From assembly GCF_900166595.1 (NCBI RefSeq), contig NZ_LT745763.1, positions 2,038,660 to 2,102,659 on the forward strand: a stretch of DNA of 64,000 nt, written 5' to 3'. Source of the stretch: Virgibacillus dokdonensis. Its GTDB lineage: Bacteria; Bacillota; Bacilli; Bacillales; Amphibacillaceae. This document shows positions 54,787 to 63,321 of this stretch, in pieces (position 1 is the stretch's first letter; each line of letters begins with the position of its first letter). The position numbers were made by a program, and so were the translations under genes. Below the pieces are notes generated by a model, which saw only the letters and a program-made list of their open reading frames with translations, searched no databases and was not told where the DNA came from.

Positions 54787-55400
54787 TGCAAACAGCAGAA
54801 CAACTATCTGAGATAGAGCATTTTGTATACAGGTTATTCTCTGATGACATTACTGGTCACGATTATTATCATATGAGGCGAGTTGCTCGTTTGGCAAAAT
54901 ATATAGCGGAAAAAGAAGACGCTAATCCGTTTATTTGTGAAACAGCTGCTTGGCTTCATGACGTTGGGGATGAAAAATTGTTTTCAGATCCTCATGTTGT
55001 CATTCAAGAAATAAGAGATTTGCTTGATCGCCTTTCTTTAACAAAACAACAAATAGAGAAAATAAAGCAAGCAATGCAAGATGTTTCTTTTCGTAAAGGG
55101 AAAACTCCGGTAAGCCTAGAGGGGAAAATCGTTCAAGATGCTGATCGGTTGGATGCTATTGGAGCGATTGGCATCGCTCGTGCTTTTAGCTATGGTGGGG
55201 CAAAAGAACGCCATCTTTATCATGAGGAATTAGACAATCATACAATCCAACATTTTTACGAGAAGCTATTACGTATTCGAGATAAGTTGCATACAGCAAC
55301 CGCTAAAACCATTGCAAAAGAACGACATCACATCATGCAGCAATTCCTAGAACAGTTTTATCAAGAATGGAATTTCCCTAGCATAGAAAATAGGGGGTAA
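54786..55400 (+). CDS. ypgQ: HD-domain phosphohydrolase YpgQ
   Basis: A 204-residue HD-superfamily protein; YpgQ of B. subtilis hydrolyses nucleoside triphosphates in vitro. Metal-binding residues are visible in GHDYYHMRRVARLAKYIA near residues 24-41, AAWLHDVGDEK near residue 58, and the distal aspartate in VQDADRLDAIGAIGIARAF near residues 117-135. It overlaps the fhs stop by one base (TAATG), so the two are co-translated. It is followed by an acetyltransferase gene after 3 bases. Confidence 0.92.
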   Translation: MQTAEQLSEIEHFVYRLFSDDITGHDYYHMRRVARLAKYIAEKEDANPFICETAAWLHDVGDEKLFSDPHVVIQEIRDLLDRLSLTKQQIEKIKQAMQDVSFRKGKTPVSLEGKIVQDADRLDAIGAIGIARAFSYGGAKERHLYHEELDNHTIQHFYEKLLRIRDKLHTATAKTIAKERHHIMQQFLEQFYQEWNFPSIENRG

Positions 55401-55403
55401 AAA

Positions 55404-55925
55404 ATGAATATTCGTTTAACTAAGCTAAAAGATAGTGATGCAAAAGCTCTACTAGTGTTTGAAGCGGAAAATCGTTACTTCTTTGAGACGATGGTGCCCA
55501 GTCGTGGGGATGCGTACTATATGTCTGAAAATTTCCAAACAAGACATAAACAACTTTTAAAGGAACAAAGCCTAGGAATTTCACATTTTTATTTAATAAA
55601 AGACGATCATGATTTCATATTAGGTAGAATTAATGTGGTTGATTTAAATAAACAACGCCGAGGAGAGCTAGGCTATCGAATCGGAAAGTCCTACACTGGA
55701 AAAGGAATTGCGACAAAAGGTTTACAGCTTTTCATGAAAGAAGTAATAAAATTGGACATTAGAAAAATACATGCTAAAACAACCAGTAATAATTTTCCAT
55801 CTCAAAGTGTGTTACAAAAAAATGGTTTCCATTATGAAGAAACAGATGCGGATTCATTTATTATGAATGGTGAGAAAGTAAAGTTTATGTACTATTCATG
55901 GGAGAATGGTAGAGAAATCGTATGA
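55404..55925 (+). CDS. GNAT family N-acetyltransferase, RimJ-like
   Basis: A 173-residue acetyltransferase of the GNAT superfamily, closest in pattern to ribosomal-protein N-acetyltransferases of the RimJ/RimL type. It opens MNIRLTKLKDSDAKALLVFE, has the acetyl-CoA motif A in GELGYRIGKSYTGKGIATKG near residues 82-101, and the C-terminal NFPSQSVLQKNGFHYEE. Substrate unknown. The ATG follows AGGGGG. It ends the fhs-ypgQ unit, before a strong terminator. Confidence 0.87.
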   Translation: MNIRLTKLKDSDAKALLVFEAENRYFFETMVPSRGDAYYMSENFQTRHKQLLKEQSLGISHFYLIKDDHDFILGRINVVDLNKQRRGELGYRIGKSYTGKGIATKGLQLFMKEVIKLDIRKIHAKTTSNNFPSQSVLQKNGFHYEETDADSFIMNGEKVKFMYYSWENGREIV

Positions 55926-55949
55926 CATGCTATTTTTAAAACTAGGATT

Positions 55950-55998
55950 GAGCGTTTTATGCAATGGAGGAATTCTGCTTGCAAAAACGCTCTTTTAT
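55950..55998 (+). terminator. Terminator of the fhs operon
   Basis: GAGCGTTTT (55950-55958) pairs with AAAACGCTC (55984-55992), with inner GCAA/TTGC pairing, followed by TTTTATAAAG. Confidence 0.75.
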
Positions 55999-56007
55999 AA
56001 AGACTAA

Positions 56008-57015
56008 TCATTGCTTTACACGTGTAGCACCTAAATACCGTTCTTGCCAATAAGAATTATTCATTTTGCTTACTTCAACACCTCTCGATTCTCCTGCATG
56101 TATAAAGCTACCATTACCGACGTAGATCCCCATATGAGAAGGACCAGGCTTATAGGTTTCAAAAAAAACGAGATCTCCAACAGATGGCTCAGAAATTGGT
56201 TGTGAAAAATTATAGATTTCACTAACTGTACGTGGAATGGTGATACCTTCTTGTTGAAAAACATACTGAATAAAACCACTGCAATCAAATCCACCTGGAG
56301 ATGTTCCACCCCAAACATAAGGTGTTCCCATTTGGGATCGGGCTTTCTCTACAATACCTGAACCATTTATACCTGTATAAGAAGGTTTTTGAACGGTCTT
56401 TTGTTTTGTTTTTTCTTTTGGTTCCGTATTCGGTTCTTTATTGGTAGCAGATAATGTTGGTTGTTTTTCTGTTGGTGTGGGTGGAGGGTCTATGATCAAT
56501 TTCAAGTCATGCTTATTTTCAGCAATTTCTAACGCTTGCTTTGTTAGCGGGCCATATATGCCATCTAATTCACCTTCATAGTACCCAAAATATTGTAAGG
56601 ATTTTTGTACAAGTTTCACTTTTTCGTTATGCATACCAGGCTGAATTTCTTTAGCAAAGGTTTTTAACTGCTGTTTATATTGTTTTTGCTCATTCTTTAC
56701 GATAGCTGTTAATGTCTCTTTTTTTGCATTTCCGTTTATAGATAGCTTATGATTTGCTTGAAAATTTTTAATCGCATGCTTCGTATAATATCCAGACATT
56801 CCATCAACTGGTTGGTCAAAATACGATAATGTATGTAATTTTTTTTGTAACAAACGAACACTCTCACCGTGTTCGTCAATTTCTAACTGATCTGATTTAA
56901 ATAAGATTTTATTTTGCAATTCAGGATATGCGTCGACATAATTTACAAAAGGCTGCGTCATTACAAAGCCATAGAGTAAAGATGTTTTCATAATTTTTTC
57001 CACATTTCTATTCAT
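56008..57015 (-). CDS. Secreted NlpC/P60 peptidoglycan endopeptidase with two PG-binding domains
   Basis: A 335-residue cell-wall hydrolase. After an N-terminal hydrophobic segment come two peptidoglycan-binding type 1 domains (about residues 40-97 and 115-168, with VRLLQKKLHTLSYFDQPVDG and VKLVQKSLQYFGYYEGELDG), a Thr/Pro/Lys-rich linker, and the NlpC/P60 domain from about residue 220. The catalytic cysteine is in GGFDCSGFIQYVF, the histidine in PSHMGIYVG. ATG 57015 follows GGAGGGGAG. Enzymes of this type cut D-Glu-diaminopimelate bonds. Probably a vegetative or sporulation autolysin. Confidence 0.93.
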   Translation of the reverse strand: MNRNVEKIMKTSLLYGFVMTQPFVNYVDAYPELQNKILFKSDQLEIDEHGESVRLLQKKLHTLSYFDQPVDGMSGYYTKHAIKNFQANHKLSINGNAKKETLTAIVKNEQKQYKQQLKTFAKEIQPGMHNEKVKLVQKSLQYFGYYEGELDGIYGPLTKQALEIAENKHDLKLIIDPPPTPTEKQPTLSATNKEPNTEPKEKTKQKTVQKPSYTGINGSGIVEKARSQMGTPYVWGGTSPGGFDCSGFIQYVFQQEGITIPRTVSEIYNFSQPISEPSVGDLVFFETYKPGPSHMGIYVGNGSFIHAGESRGVEVSKMNNSYWQERYLGATRVKQ

Positions 57016-57201
57016 ACACAGAACTCCCCTCCAATTACACTCTTGATGCAAGCAACTTTTGGCAAATTGGCGTCATGTGGTCTATTAATAGAAATATGTA
57101 GTTTTCAGCTAGTTATGAATTACGTTTTGATTACAAATGATTGGGTCAAGCTTTTATGTTACAATAAAACAGATAAGATGGAGTAGTTTGGAGGAATAAT
57201 T

Positions 57202-58158
57202 ATGATCATTGGTGAAGAAGCTTATTTAAACCTATGCCAACATATTTTGACGAATGGCACGAAAAAAGGGGACAGAACCAATACAGGAACCTATTCTGTA
57301 TTTGGTCATCAAATGCGCTTTAATTTAGAGGAAGGATTTCCTTTATTAACGACAAAACGGGTGCCTTTTCGCTTAGTGGCTAGTGAACTTCTATGGTTTA
57401 TTAAGGGAGATACAAATATTCGTTACCTGTTAGAGCATAATAACAATATATGGAACGAATGGGCTTTTGAGAAATGGGTTACTAGCAGTAATTATTCTGG
57501 GCCCGATATGAGTAATTTCGGTAATCGTTCTCAGGGAGATACTAATTTCAAAAAACAATATCAAGAGCAAATGGAAATTTTTAAAGATAAAATTTTAACC
57601 GACAATGCTTTTGCGAAGAAATATGGAGATTTAGGAAATGTGTACGGCAAGCAATGGCGTAAGTGGAAAACATCGCAAAATGAAACCATTGACCAGTTAA
57701 AAGATGTGATAGATAATATTAAAGACAATCCAAACTCCAGAAGACATATTGTCTCTGCTTGGAATCCGGAAGATTTACCATCCATGGCGCTTCCGCCATG
57801 TCATACATTGTTTCAATTTTATGTAGCGGATGGAAAGCTTTCGTGTCAATTGTATCAACGAAGCGCCGATGTATTTTTAGGAGTTCCGTTTAATATTGCT
57901 AGTTATGCGTTACTAACCTATCTAATTGCACATCAATGTAATTTAAAACCAGGGGAGTTTGTGCATACACTTGGAGATGCGCATATTTACCTGAATCATG
58001 TGGACCAAGTAAAAACACAACTGACGCGAGATATAAAACAAATGCCTCAGTTAGAAATAAATCAACAAAAAGCATCTATTTTTGATTTTGAATTAGATGA
58101 CTTTAGAATTGTTGGATATGATCCTCATCCTACAATTAAAGCACCTATTGCTGTATAA
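57202..58158 (+). CDS. thyA: Thymidylate synthase (ThyA type, 318 residues)
   Basis: ThyA methylates dUMP to dTMP with methylenetetrahydrofolate. The 318-residue product belongs to the longer form with an insert near residues 95-150 (including [15 protein letters not shown]). The catalytic cysteine is in [13 protein letters not shown] near residue 196, with the dUMP-binding [20 protein letters not shown] near residues 218-237. The ATG follows TTGGAGGAAT. Dihydrofolate reductase follows, as the pathway requires to regenerate tetrahydrofolate. Confidence 0.97.
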   Translation: MIIGEEAYLNLCQHILTNGTKKGDRTNTGTYSVFGHQMRFNLEEGFPLLTTKRVPFRLVASELLWFIKGDTNIRYLLEHNNNIWNEWAFEKWVTSSNYSGPDMSNFGNRSQGDTNFKKQYQEQMEIFKDKILTDNAFAKKYGDLGNVYGKQWRKWKTSQNETIDQLKDVIDNIKDNPNSRRHIVSAWNPEDLPSMALPPCHTLFQFYVADGKLSCQLYQRSADVFLGVPFNIASYALLTYLIAHQCNLKPGEFVHTLGDAHIYLNHVDQVKTQLTRDIKQMPQLEINQQKASIFDFELDDFRIVGYDPHPTIKAPIAV

Positions 58159-58181
58159 AGGAAAGGAGATTGTTGTTACGA

Positions 58182-58670
58182 ATGATATCATTACTTTTAG
58201 CGATGGATAAAAACCGTGTAATTGGTTTAAACAATGGCCTTCCCTGGCATTTGCCTAAGGATTTACGTTTTTTTAAAGAAAAAACGATAAATCAAACAGT
58301 TATTATGGGTAGGAAAACATATGAATCAATAGGGAAACCACTTCCGAATCGTAGAAATGTAATACTAACCAAAACAAAGAGGGACTTCCCAAAAGATATT
58401 GAAGTTATCCATGATTTACAAACTGTTTTACAGTGGAATGAAGAGCATCCAGAACAAGAATATTTCATTATTGGTGGCGCACATGTTTTTGAACAAATAT
58501 TACCGAAAGCAGATCGTATGTATATTACGTGGATAAATCATTCCTTTAAAGGTGATACATATTTTCCTTCTTTTTCTGAACAGGATTGGGGGGTAACTTC
58601 AAAGGTAAAAGGAGAAAAAGACGATAAAAATCCTTATGATTACTATTTCTTACAATATGATAGAAAATAA
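58182..58670 (+). CDS. dfrA: Dihydrofolate reductase
   Basis: Dihydrofolate reductase regenerates tetrahydrofolate after thymidylate synthesis. The 162-residue product has AMDKNRVIGLNNGLPWHLPK (residues 7-26), the NADPH-binding VIMGRKTYESIGKPLPNR near residue 42, and IIGGAHVFEQ near residue 97. ATG 58182 gives the usual N-terminus, but the AAAGGAG site is 13 bases away. TTG 58173, four bases from that site, is an alternative that adds three residues. It is in one unit with thyA. Confidence 0.95.
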   Translation: MISLLLAMDKNRVIGLNNGLPWHLPKDLRFFKEKTINQTVIMGRKTYESIGKPLPNRRNVILTKTKRDFPKDIEVIHDLQTVLQWNEEHPEQEYFIIGGAHVFEQILPKADRMYITWINHSFKGDTYFPSFSEQDWGVTSKVKGEKDDKNPYDYYFLQYDRK

Positions 58671-58952
58671 TGAATTGATTGCAATGTGCACGTATAATTG
58701 AGGTGTTTCTATTTAATGTAACTTTGGTTAATAATACATCGATACATTCCTTTAAAATAGAAAAATTAAAATTGATACTATTTAAATTTTGCTTCAAACA
58801 AGCGGATAATAAGGGATGCTTAGAAGCTTGTTTTGCGATAGAAAAACATGTTACACTTAAAGCGCTTATAGAATAGTGATGTGCATATATAAAAATAAGT
58901 TATGATCCGGATAATTACTTTTAAGAAGAGATCATCTAAAGAGGGTGGAAAA

Positions 58953-59162
58953 ATGTTATCTAGCATTGGTTTCCCAGGACTCATTTTAATATTGGTCATT
59001 GCTTTAGTTGTTTTTGGGCCGAAAAAATTACCTGAGATCGGTAAAGCAGCTGGACAAACTTTAAAAGAGTTTAAAAACTCGACTAATGACTTAACGAGTG
59101 ATGTGAGAGATGAGTTTAGAGAAACAAAAGATCTAATTACAAACAATAATCATGATCGGTAA
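58953..59162 (+). CDS. tatA: Sec-independent translocase protein TatA (copy 1)
   Basis: TatA forms the pore-like component of the twin-arginine export system. The 69-residue product has the N-terminal helix [20 protein letters not shown], the [20 protein letters not shown] hinge and amphipathic helix, and a charged tail. ATG 58953 follows AGAGGGTGG. The second tatA begins 15 bases after its stop. The 282-base spacer upstream holds no supported gene; TATGAT near 58903 could be a -10. Confidence 0.93.
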   Translation: MLSSIGFPGLILILVIALVVFGPKKLPEIGKAAGQTLKEFKNSTNDLTSDVRDEFRETKDLITNNNHDR

Positions 59163-59177
59163 TGGGGAGTGAGGAGA

Positions 59178-59381
59178 ATGTTTCAAAGTATAGGTATTCC
59201 AGGGCTTATTCTAATTTTAATTATTGCATTAGTAATCTTTGGACCATCGAAGCTACCTGAAATTGGTAAAGCATTCGGAAACTCATTAAAAGAGTTTAAA
59301 AATGCGACAAAAGATATTGCTTCAGACGATAACGATAACGCATCAGATAAGAAGGAAAACCCTACATCAAGTAAAAATTAG
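59178..59381 (+). CDS. tatA: Sec-independent translocase protein TatA (copy 2)
   Basis: A 67-residue TatA paralogue: [20 protein letters not shown], then [20 protein letters not shown], then a tail rich in Asp and Lys. It is closely similar to copy 1 over the membrane and hinge parts and differs in the tail, so the pair arose by tandem duplication. ATG 59178 follows GGAGTGAGGAG. A strong terminator separates it from tatC. Confidence 0.93.
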   Translation: MFQSIGIPGLILILIIALVIFGPSKLPEIGKAFGNSLKEFKNATKDIASDDNDNASDKKENPTSSKN

Positions 59382-59386
59382 CAAGC

Positions 59387-59420
59387 GAAGATGTAAGGAA
59401 ACTCCTTACATCTTCTTTTA
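59387..59420 (+). terminator. Terminator between tatA copy 2 and tatC
   Basis: GAAGATGTAAGGA (59387-59399) and TCCTTACATCTTC (59403-59415) form a perfect 13-bp stem with a 3-base loop, followed by TTTTATG. Confidence 0.85.
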
Positions 59421-59525
59421 TGTGAAATGAGCACTTATACGAGAACTTACATAGTCTTTCACATAGTCATTTTATACATTTATAGCTTAAAGCTCTTAAT
59501 GCGGGGCAGTAGGGGGAGTAACATG

Positions 59526-60284
59526 ATGTCTGACAATCAACCAACAGAAGATAAAGAAATGAATTTAACAGGCCATCTCTCTGAGCTAAGAAATCGAATT
59601 ATTGTAACAGCAATTTTTTTTATTTTGTTTTTTATAGTTGGTTTTGTTTTTGCAACGGATATATATGATTTTTTCCAGCAAGATTTATCCTTTAAACTTA
59701 CCGTCATTAGTCCCGGTGAGATTATTTGGATTTATTTTACTTTAGCATCTGTAGTTGCTATTGCATTTACATTACCCATTCTAATTTTGCAAATATGGTT
59801 ATTTGTAAAGCCAGGATTAACAAAAGGTGAACAAAAAGCAACAATCGCTTATATACCAGCTGTATTTTTCTTGTTTATTGGTGGACTGGTCTTTGGCTAT
59901 TTTATGTTTATTAAACTTATTCTTCCATTTTTGCTTTCACTAAATGACGGTATGTTTAATGAAATGTTTACAGTAGATAAATATTTTCGCTTTTTACTGC
60001 GTGTAACACTTCCATTTGCTGTGTTGTTTGAAATTCCGGTAATCGCTATGTTTTTAACAGCATTGGGGATTTTAACGCCACAATTTATGAGAAAAACGAG
60101 AAAATATGCCTATTTTATTCTTATTATTATTGGCACTATCGTTACACCACCAGATTTCGTTTTACAACTTGTTGTTGCTGTTCCATTAATTCTACTTTAT
60201 GAACTAAGCATTAATTTAGCTTCCATCGTATATCGAAAGAAGCAACGAAAACACGAAGCTTTTATGAACAACGCTGATTTATAG
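59526..60284 (+). CDS. tatC: Sec-independent translocase protein TatC
   Basis: TatC recognises twin-arginine signal peptides. The 252-residue product has six membrane helices, with MNLTGHLSELRNRIIVTAIF at the N-terminus and the conserved PGLTKGEQK loop near residue 97 with the P-x-L-x3-E pattern. ATG 59526 is seven bases from AGGGGGAG; ATG 59523 is three bases earlier. Its transcription must pass the terminator after tatA2 or start in the 140-base gap. The Rieske protein QcrA in this window is a likely substrate. Confidence 0.95.
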   Translation: MSDNQPTEDKEMNLTGHLSELRNRIIVTAIFFILFFIVGFVFATDIYDFFQQDLSFKLTVISPGEIIWIYFTLASVVAIAFTLPILILQIWLFVKPGLTKGEQKATIAYIPAVFFLFIGGLVFGYFMFIKLILPFLLSLNDGMFNEMFTVDKYFRFLLRVTLPFAVLFEIPVIAMFLTALGILTPQFMRKTRKYAYFILIIIGTIVTPPDFVLQLVVAVPLILLYELSINLASIVYRKKQRKHEAFMNNADL

Positions 60285-60300
60285 GGAAGGAGGAGGCCAA

Positions 60301-60516
60301 TTGCGCTCCTTTTATCATTATTTAATGACTTACAGAGGAAAAAAACAACCAGATGATCAATCACATTTAGCGGATTGGGCATTCCAAGATCATCATTTCC
60401 CAAAACACGCTACAAGCTACAATGAAATAAGTAATTACTTGGAATGGAATAGTCCTTTTCCAACAGCTTTAACGGTTTTTGATGAATTGTGGGAAGCGTA
60501 CGTTATGGATAATTAA
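60301..60516 (+). CDS. yozE: UPF0346 family protein YozE
   Basis: A 71-residue protein matching YozE of B. subtilis (74 residues), a small helical protein of SAM-like fold with unknown function. Matching blocks are SFYHYLMTYRG, FQDHHFPKHATSYNEISNYL and TVFDELWEAY. The start is TTG 60301 after GGAAGGAGGAGG, 16 bases after tatC. Confidence 0.9.
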   Translation: MRSFYHYLMTYRGKKQPDDQSHLADWAFQDHHFPKHATSYNEISNYLEWNSPFPTALTVFDELWEAYVMDN

Positions 60517-60579
60517 AAACTGGCGTAGCGTCAAATCTTTATGTTAAATTTAACAGTATATTAAAATTGTATACTGTGT

Positions 60580-60659
60580 ACCCTTAACTAGATGGTGGGG
60601 ATTCCCTGGGAGCTTTGAAGGCTTCCTAAAAGCTTGAGCTTATCGCTCAAGCTTTTTTA
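60580..60659 (+). terminator. Strong terminator, possible small RNA after yozE
   Basis: AAGCTTGAGC (60630-60639) and GCTCAAGCTT (60645-60654) form a perfect 10-bp stem followed by TTTTAAATTTT. The 60 bases before it contain a purine-rich stretch and a GGGAGC/GCTTCC pairing, and TATACT lies at 60570-60575. It may simply end the tatC-yozE transcript or be a short RNA of about 80 bases. Confidence 0.6.
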
Positions 60660-60802
60660 AATTTTGTGTTCGTTGCAAAATATCCTTTACCCGCCTTATT
60701 ATATTAAAAAAATAGCAAGAATTCGTGTCTAGCAACTTACTATTAAAAAAGAGATGCAATTATATATCTTAAAAGAGAGGATTCTACTGCTGTAAGTTGA
60801 CA

Positions 60803-60847
60803 TTGACAAACCTCAGCCTTAAAATTATATTGACCGATCGATATAAT
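60803..60847 (+). promoter_or_regulatory. Promoter and overlapping QdoR/LmrA-type operator
   Basis: TTGACA (60803-60808) and TTATAT (60825-60830) form the promoter with 16-base spacing. The 24-base dyad ATTATAT-TGACCGATCG-ATATAAT (60824-60847) overlaps the -10. It resembles the LmrA/QdoR boxes of B. subtilis, with flanking ATAT arms and a central ACCGATCG-like core. This would allow autorepression by the downstream TetR-family protein. Confidence 0.7.
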
Positions 60848-60863
60848 TAAGAGGTGATTAAAA

Positions 60864-61442
60864 TTGAAATCTAAAAAAATGAATACAAAAGAGAAATTGA
60901 TTCAAACAGCTTCTCGCCTTTTTCAATTACAAGGTTATCATGGAACTGGAGTTAAGCAAATTGTGGAAGAAAGTCATTCGCCTAAAGGTTCCTTATATTA
61001 TTATTTTCCAGGTGGAAAGGAACAATTGGCAATCGAATCTGTTTATGCAACGGCGCAATTCATACGTATCAATATTCAAGAAAATTTAAATAAAGAAGAT
61101 GATCCAACAAAAGCAATTCAATCATTCATTTATAAAATAGCTGAAATCTTTCAGAAACAATTCAGGCTTGAAGGAGTTCCCATTGCATCTGTAGCTCTGG
61201 AGACTTCTTTAATTAGTGAGCCTTTGAGAAAAGCGTGCCAAGAAGCATATATCAGTTTTCAACACCAATTTACAGAAAAATTAATTCAAGCAAAAGTAGC
61301 ACAAAATAGGGCATGTGAATTAGGAATTGTTATTAATTCAATGATTGAAGGAGCTTTTCTACTATCCTTTACAATGGATAGTGCAGAACCATTATTGTTA
61401 GTAGCTGAACAAATTCCATTACTTTTACAACAATGTCATTAA
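60864..61442 (+). CDS. TetR-family regulator, QdoR/LmrA-like
   Basis: A 192-residue repressor with an N-terminal helix-turn-helix (TASRLFQLQGYHGTGVKQIV at about residues 14-33, then SPKGSLYYYFPGGKEQLAIE). Similarity to QdoR (YxaF) and LmrA continues into the ligand domain: SLISEPLRKAC, VINSMIEGAFLLSF and LLLVAEQIPLLL. The B. subtilis proteins respond to flavonoids and antibiotics. The start is TTG 60864 after GAGGTG; ATG 60879 is less well placed. It shares an operator-promoter and transcript with the oxidoreductase gene 20 bases downstream. Confidence 0.88.
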   Translation: MKSKKMNTKEKLIQTASRLFQLQGYHGTGVKQIVEESHSPKGSLYYYFPGGKEQLAIESVYATAQFIRINIQENLNKEDDPTKAIQSFIYKIAEIFQKQFRLEGVPIASVALETSLISEPLRKACQEAYISFQHQFTEKLIQAKVAQNRACELGIVINSMIEGAFLLSFTMDSAEPLLLVAEQIPLLLQQCH

Positions 61443-61462
61443 TTTAGAAAGAGGGTATACTT

Positions 61463-62317
61463 ATGAAAGTTTTAGTAACAGGCGCTTGTGGTAATGTAGG
61501 AAAATATGTGGTTCGTGAACTTCTTCAAATGGGAGAACATGTTGTGGCTGCTGGAACCAATATAGAAAAGCTTAACCATTTATTTGGAGGAGATGTTGAA
61601 AAAGTAATTTTAGATTTTCAAGATTTGAAGACGTATCAACAGGCGCTTCATGATGTAGATCGCTTGTTTTTAATGCGCCCACCACACCTAGGTAAAGCAG
61701 ATGACCTGTTCCCATTTATAGATGCAATGAAACAACATCATATTCAATTTGTATCTTTCTTATCGCTTATGGGAATAGAAAGAAACACCATCCCACCACA
61801 TCATAAAATGGAGAAATATATAGAGTCAGTAGGTATACCATATGGACATATTCGCCCTGGGTTCTTTATGCAGAATATCTCAGGTATTCACGCAGCTGAA
61901 ATTAAAGAAAAAAAGCAAATTTTTATACCAGCAGGGAAAAGCAAGACGAGTTTTATTGATGCAGAAGATATCGCTCTTTCTGTAGCGACTATTTTGCACG
62001 ATCCTGGCAAGTATGAGAATACAGCCCATACCATTACCGGGTCAGAATCACTTGATTATTACCAAATAGCCGATATTCTTACAAAGGTTACTGGAAGCAA
62101 AATTACTTATGCAAAACCAGGTTTTTTGCGATACAGAAATTATTATCTAAAAAAAAGAAGGCTGAATAAATCTTATGTAAATGTCACAGTTGCGCTATAT
62201 TTCATGACTCGATTAGGTACAGCAAAACATATCACCACCGATTTCACCAAATTAACTGGGAAGCAACCGTGTACGTTTGAAGATTTTTCAAGAAAACATA
62301 TCAAGTGCTTTAAATAA
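61463..62317 (+). CDS. NmrA-like NAD(P)-binding oxidoreductase
   Basis: A 284-residue atypical short-chain dehydrogenase of the NmrA/SDR-a type. It has the nucleotide motif VTGACGNVGKYVV (GxxGxxG) at residues 5-17, LFLMRPPHLGKADD near residue 70, VSFLSLMGIERN near residue 97, RPGFFMQNIS near residue 133, and FIDAEDIA near residue 169. These match quinone- or NADPH-sensing or reducing family members. It is co-transcribed with the QdoR/LmrA-like repressor, so it probably belongs to a response to an aromatic compound or quinone; this is inferred. Confidence 0.88.
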   Translation: MKVLVTGACGNVGKYVVRELLQMGEHVVAAGTNIEKLNHLFGGDVEKVILDFQDLKTYQQALHDVDRLFLMRPPHLGKADDLFPFIDAMKQHHIQFVSFLSLMGIERNTIPPHHKMEKYIESVGIPYGHIRPGFFMQNISGIHAAEIKEKKQIFIPAGKSKTSFIDAEDIALSVATILHDPGKYENTAHTITGSESLDYYQIADILTKVTGSKITYAKPGFLRYRNYYLKKRRLNKSYVNVTVALYFMTRLGTAKHITTDFTKLTGKQPCTFEDFSRKHIKCFK

Positions 62318-62687
62318 ACGAAGAGGGTTAAAAGATAACTTGAAAGAACTGAGTGTGCGGGACACTCAATTAAAGGGGGATGACAAAGCTATCATCATGA
62401 TGACATTAAAAACGGTATGATAATTTCAAACAAACGTTTGATTAAATTATTAGCACACTTGTTTTAATGCTGTTTTTCAGCAATATTCGGCAAGTAAAGG
62501 AGAGTACATTAAGAAAACTGTAATTATGTGCGGTTGCCCGGGAAATATTTTATTTAGTGAATTGATTGAGCATCAAATTAATGAATGATGTTTTTCGTTT
62601 ATTTGATTACAGCTGAGCCTACACTATTTTTATAACTTAACGTACACTATTGATAGGTGATTTACTTAAAGAAAGGAGTATGATCAT
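62318..62687 (+). other. Spacer with palindromes and a possible gene remnant
   Basis: The spacer holds a hairpin TGAGTGT/ACACTCA (62350-62368), a palindrome CAAACGTTTG (62431-62440) of the kind bound by TetR proteins, and a frame from about 62506 to 62587. This frame encodes a 25-residue peptide with KTVIMCGCPGNI, has AAAGGAGAG upstream, and lacks a standard start. It could be a gene remnant. The ribosome site AAAGAAAGGAG before 62688 belongs to the next gene. Confidence 0.35.
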
Positions 62688-63245
62688 ATGGTATTTTCGC
62701 CAAATCAATCGGCTAATTTCCCATTTCATATGCAGCAAGGTCCTCCTATGAGACCAAATATGCGAGCCTTTACCCCTCAACAAAGTTTTTCTCGCGCACC
62801 ATTTCCATCTGGTCCTTTCTCTGGGGGGCTTCTGCCAGGGGGACAATCATTTCCTAAAGGAGGGAAATTACAAAACTTATTGAGCCTTTTTCAACCACAA
62901 GCCGGTGTAAATAATGTTGGTGGTGGATTTTTAAGCAAAGGGGTTGGTGGCTTAAGTGGCGCACTGGATAATGTTCAGCAAGTATTAAATGTTGTACAAA
63001 ACGCAGCTCCTATTGTGCAAGAATACGGACCAATGGTAAAGAATCTGCCTAGGATGTATCGGATGATGAAAGCTTTTAATTCATTTAATGATGAAGATAT
63101 AGAAGATACAGAGAAAGGCAATACGGAAGCACCTTCTGATGATGATTTATTAAATACAAGTACTGTTCAAGCAGAAGATTCAGCAGGGAAGCAAGAAGAG
63201 GATAATCAACAGATTGGAAAGTCTGTACCAAAGTTATTTATTTAA
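62688..63245 (+). CDS. VrrA/YqfQ-like protein
   Basis: A 185-residue protein with a Pro/Phe/Gln-rich N-terminus (about residues 1-60), a glycine-rich middle (GGGFLSKGVGGLSGALDNVQ) and the VrrA/YqfQ family core VVQNAAPIVQEYGPMVKNLP near residues 104-123, followed by an acidic tail. VrrA in the B. anthracis group is a coat-associated type of protein with variable repeats; function unknown. The ATG follows GAAAGGAG. In B. subtilis yqfQ lies in another region, so the gene is either moved or a paralogue. Confidence 0.75.
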   Translation: MVFSPNQSANFPFHMQQGPPMRPNMRAFTPQQSFSRAPFPSGPFSGGLLPGGQSFPKGGKLQNLLSLFQPQAGVNNVGGGFLSKGVGGLSGALDNVQQVLNVVQNAAPIVQEYGPMVKNLPRMYRMMKAFNSFNDEDIEDTEKGNTEAPSDDDLLNTSTVQAEDSAGKQEEDNQQIGKSVPKLFI

Positions 63246-63321
63246 TTTAAATGCTCCTAACTTGATTTTTTCTTCTATAAAGTGAAGAATAGAAGAAAAT
63301 GCGTCTAAGAAGGGGATGAAA

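Noticed and set aside
58679..58876. 65-codon frame between dfrA and tatA
   Set aside because: It starts with TTG without a ribosome site, lacks recognisable similarity and looks like random AT-rich sequence.
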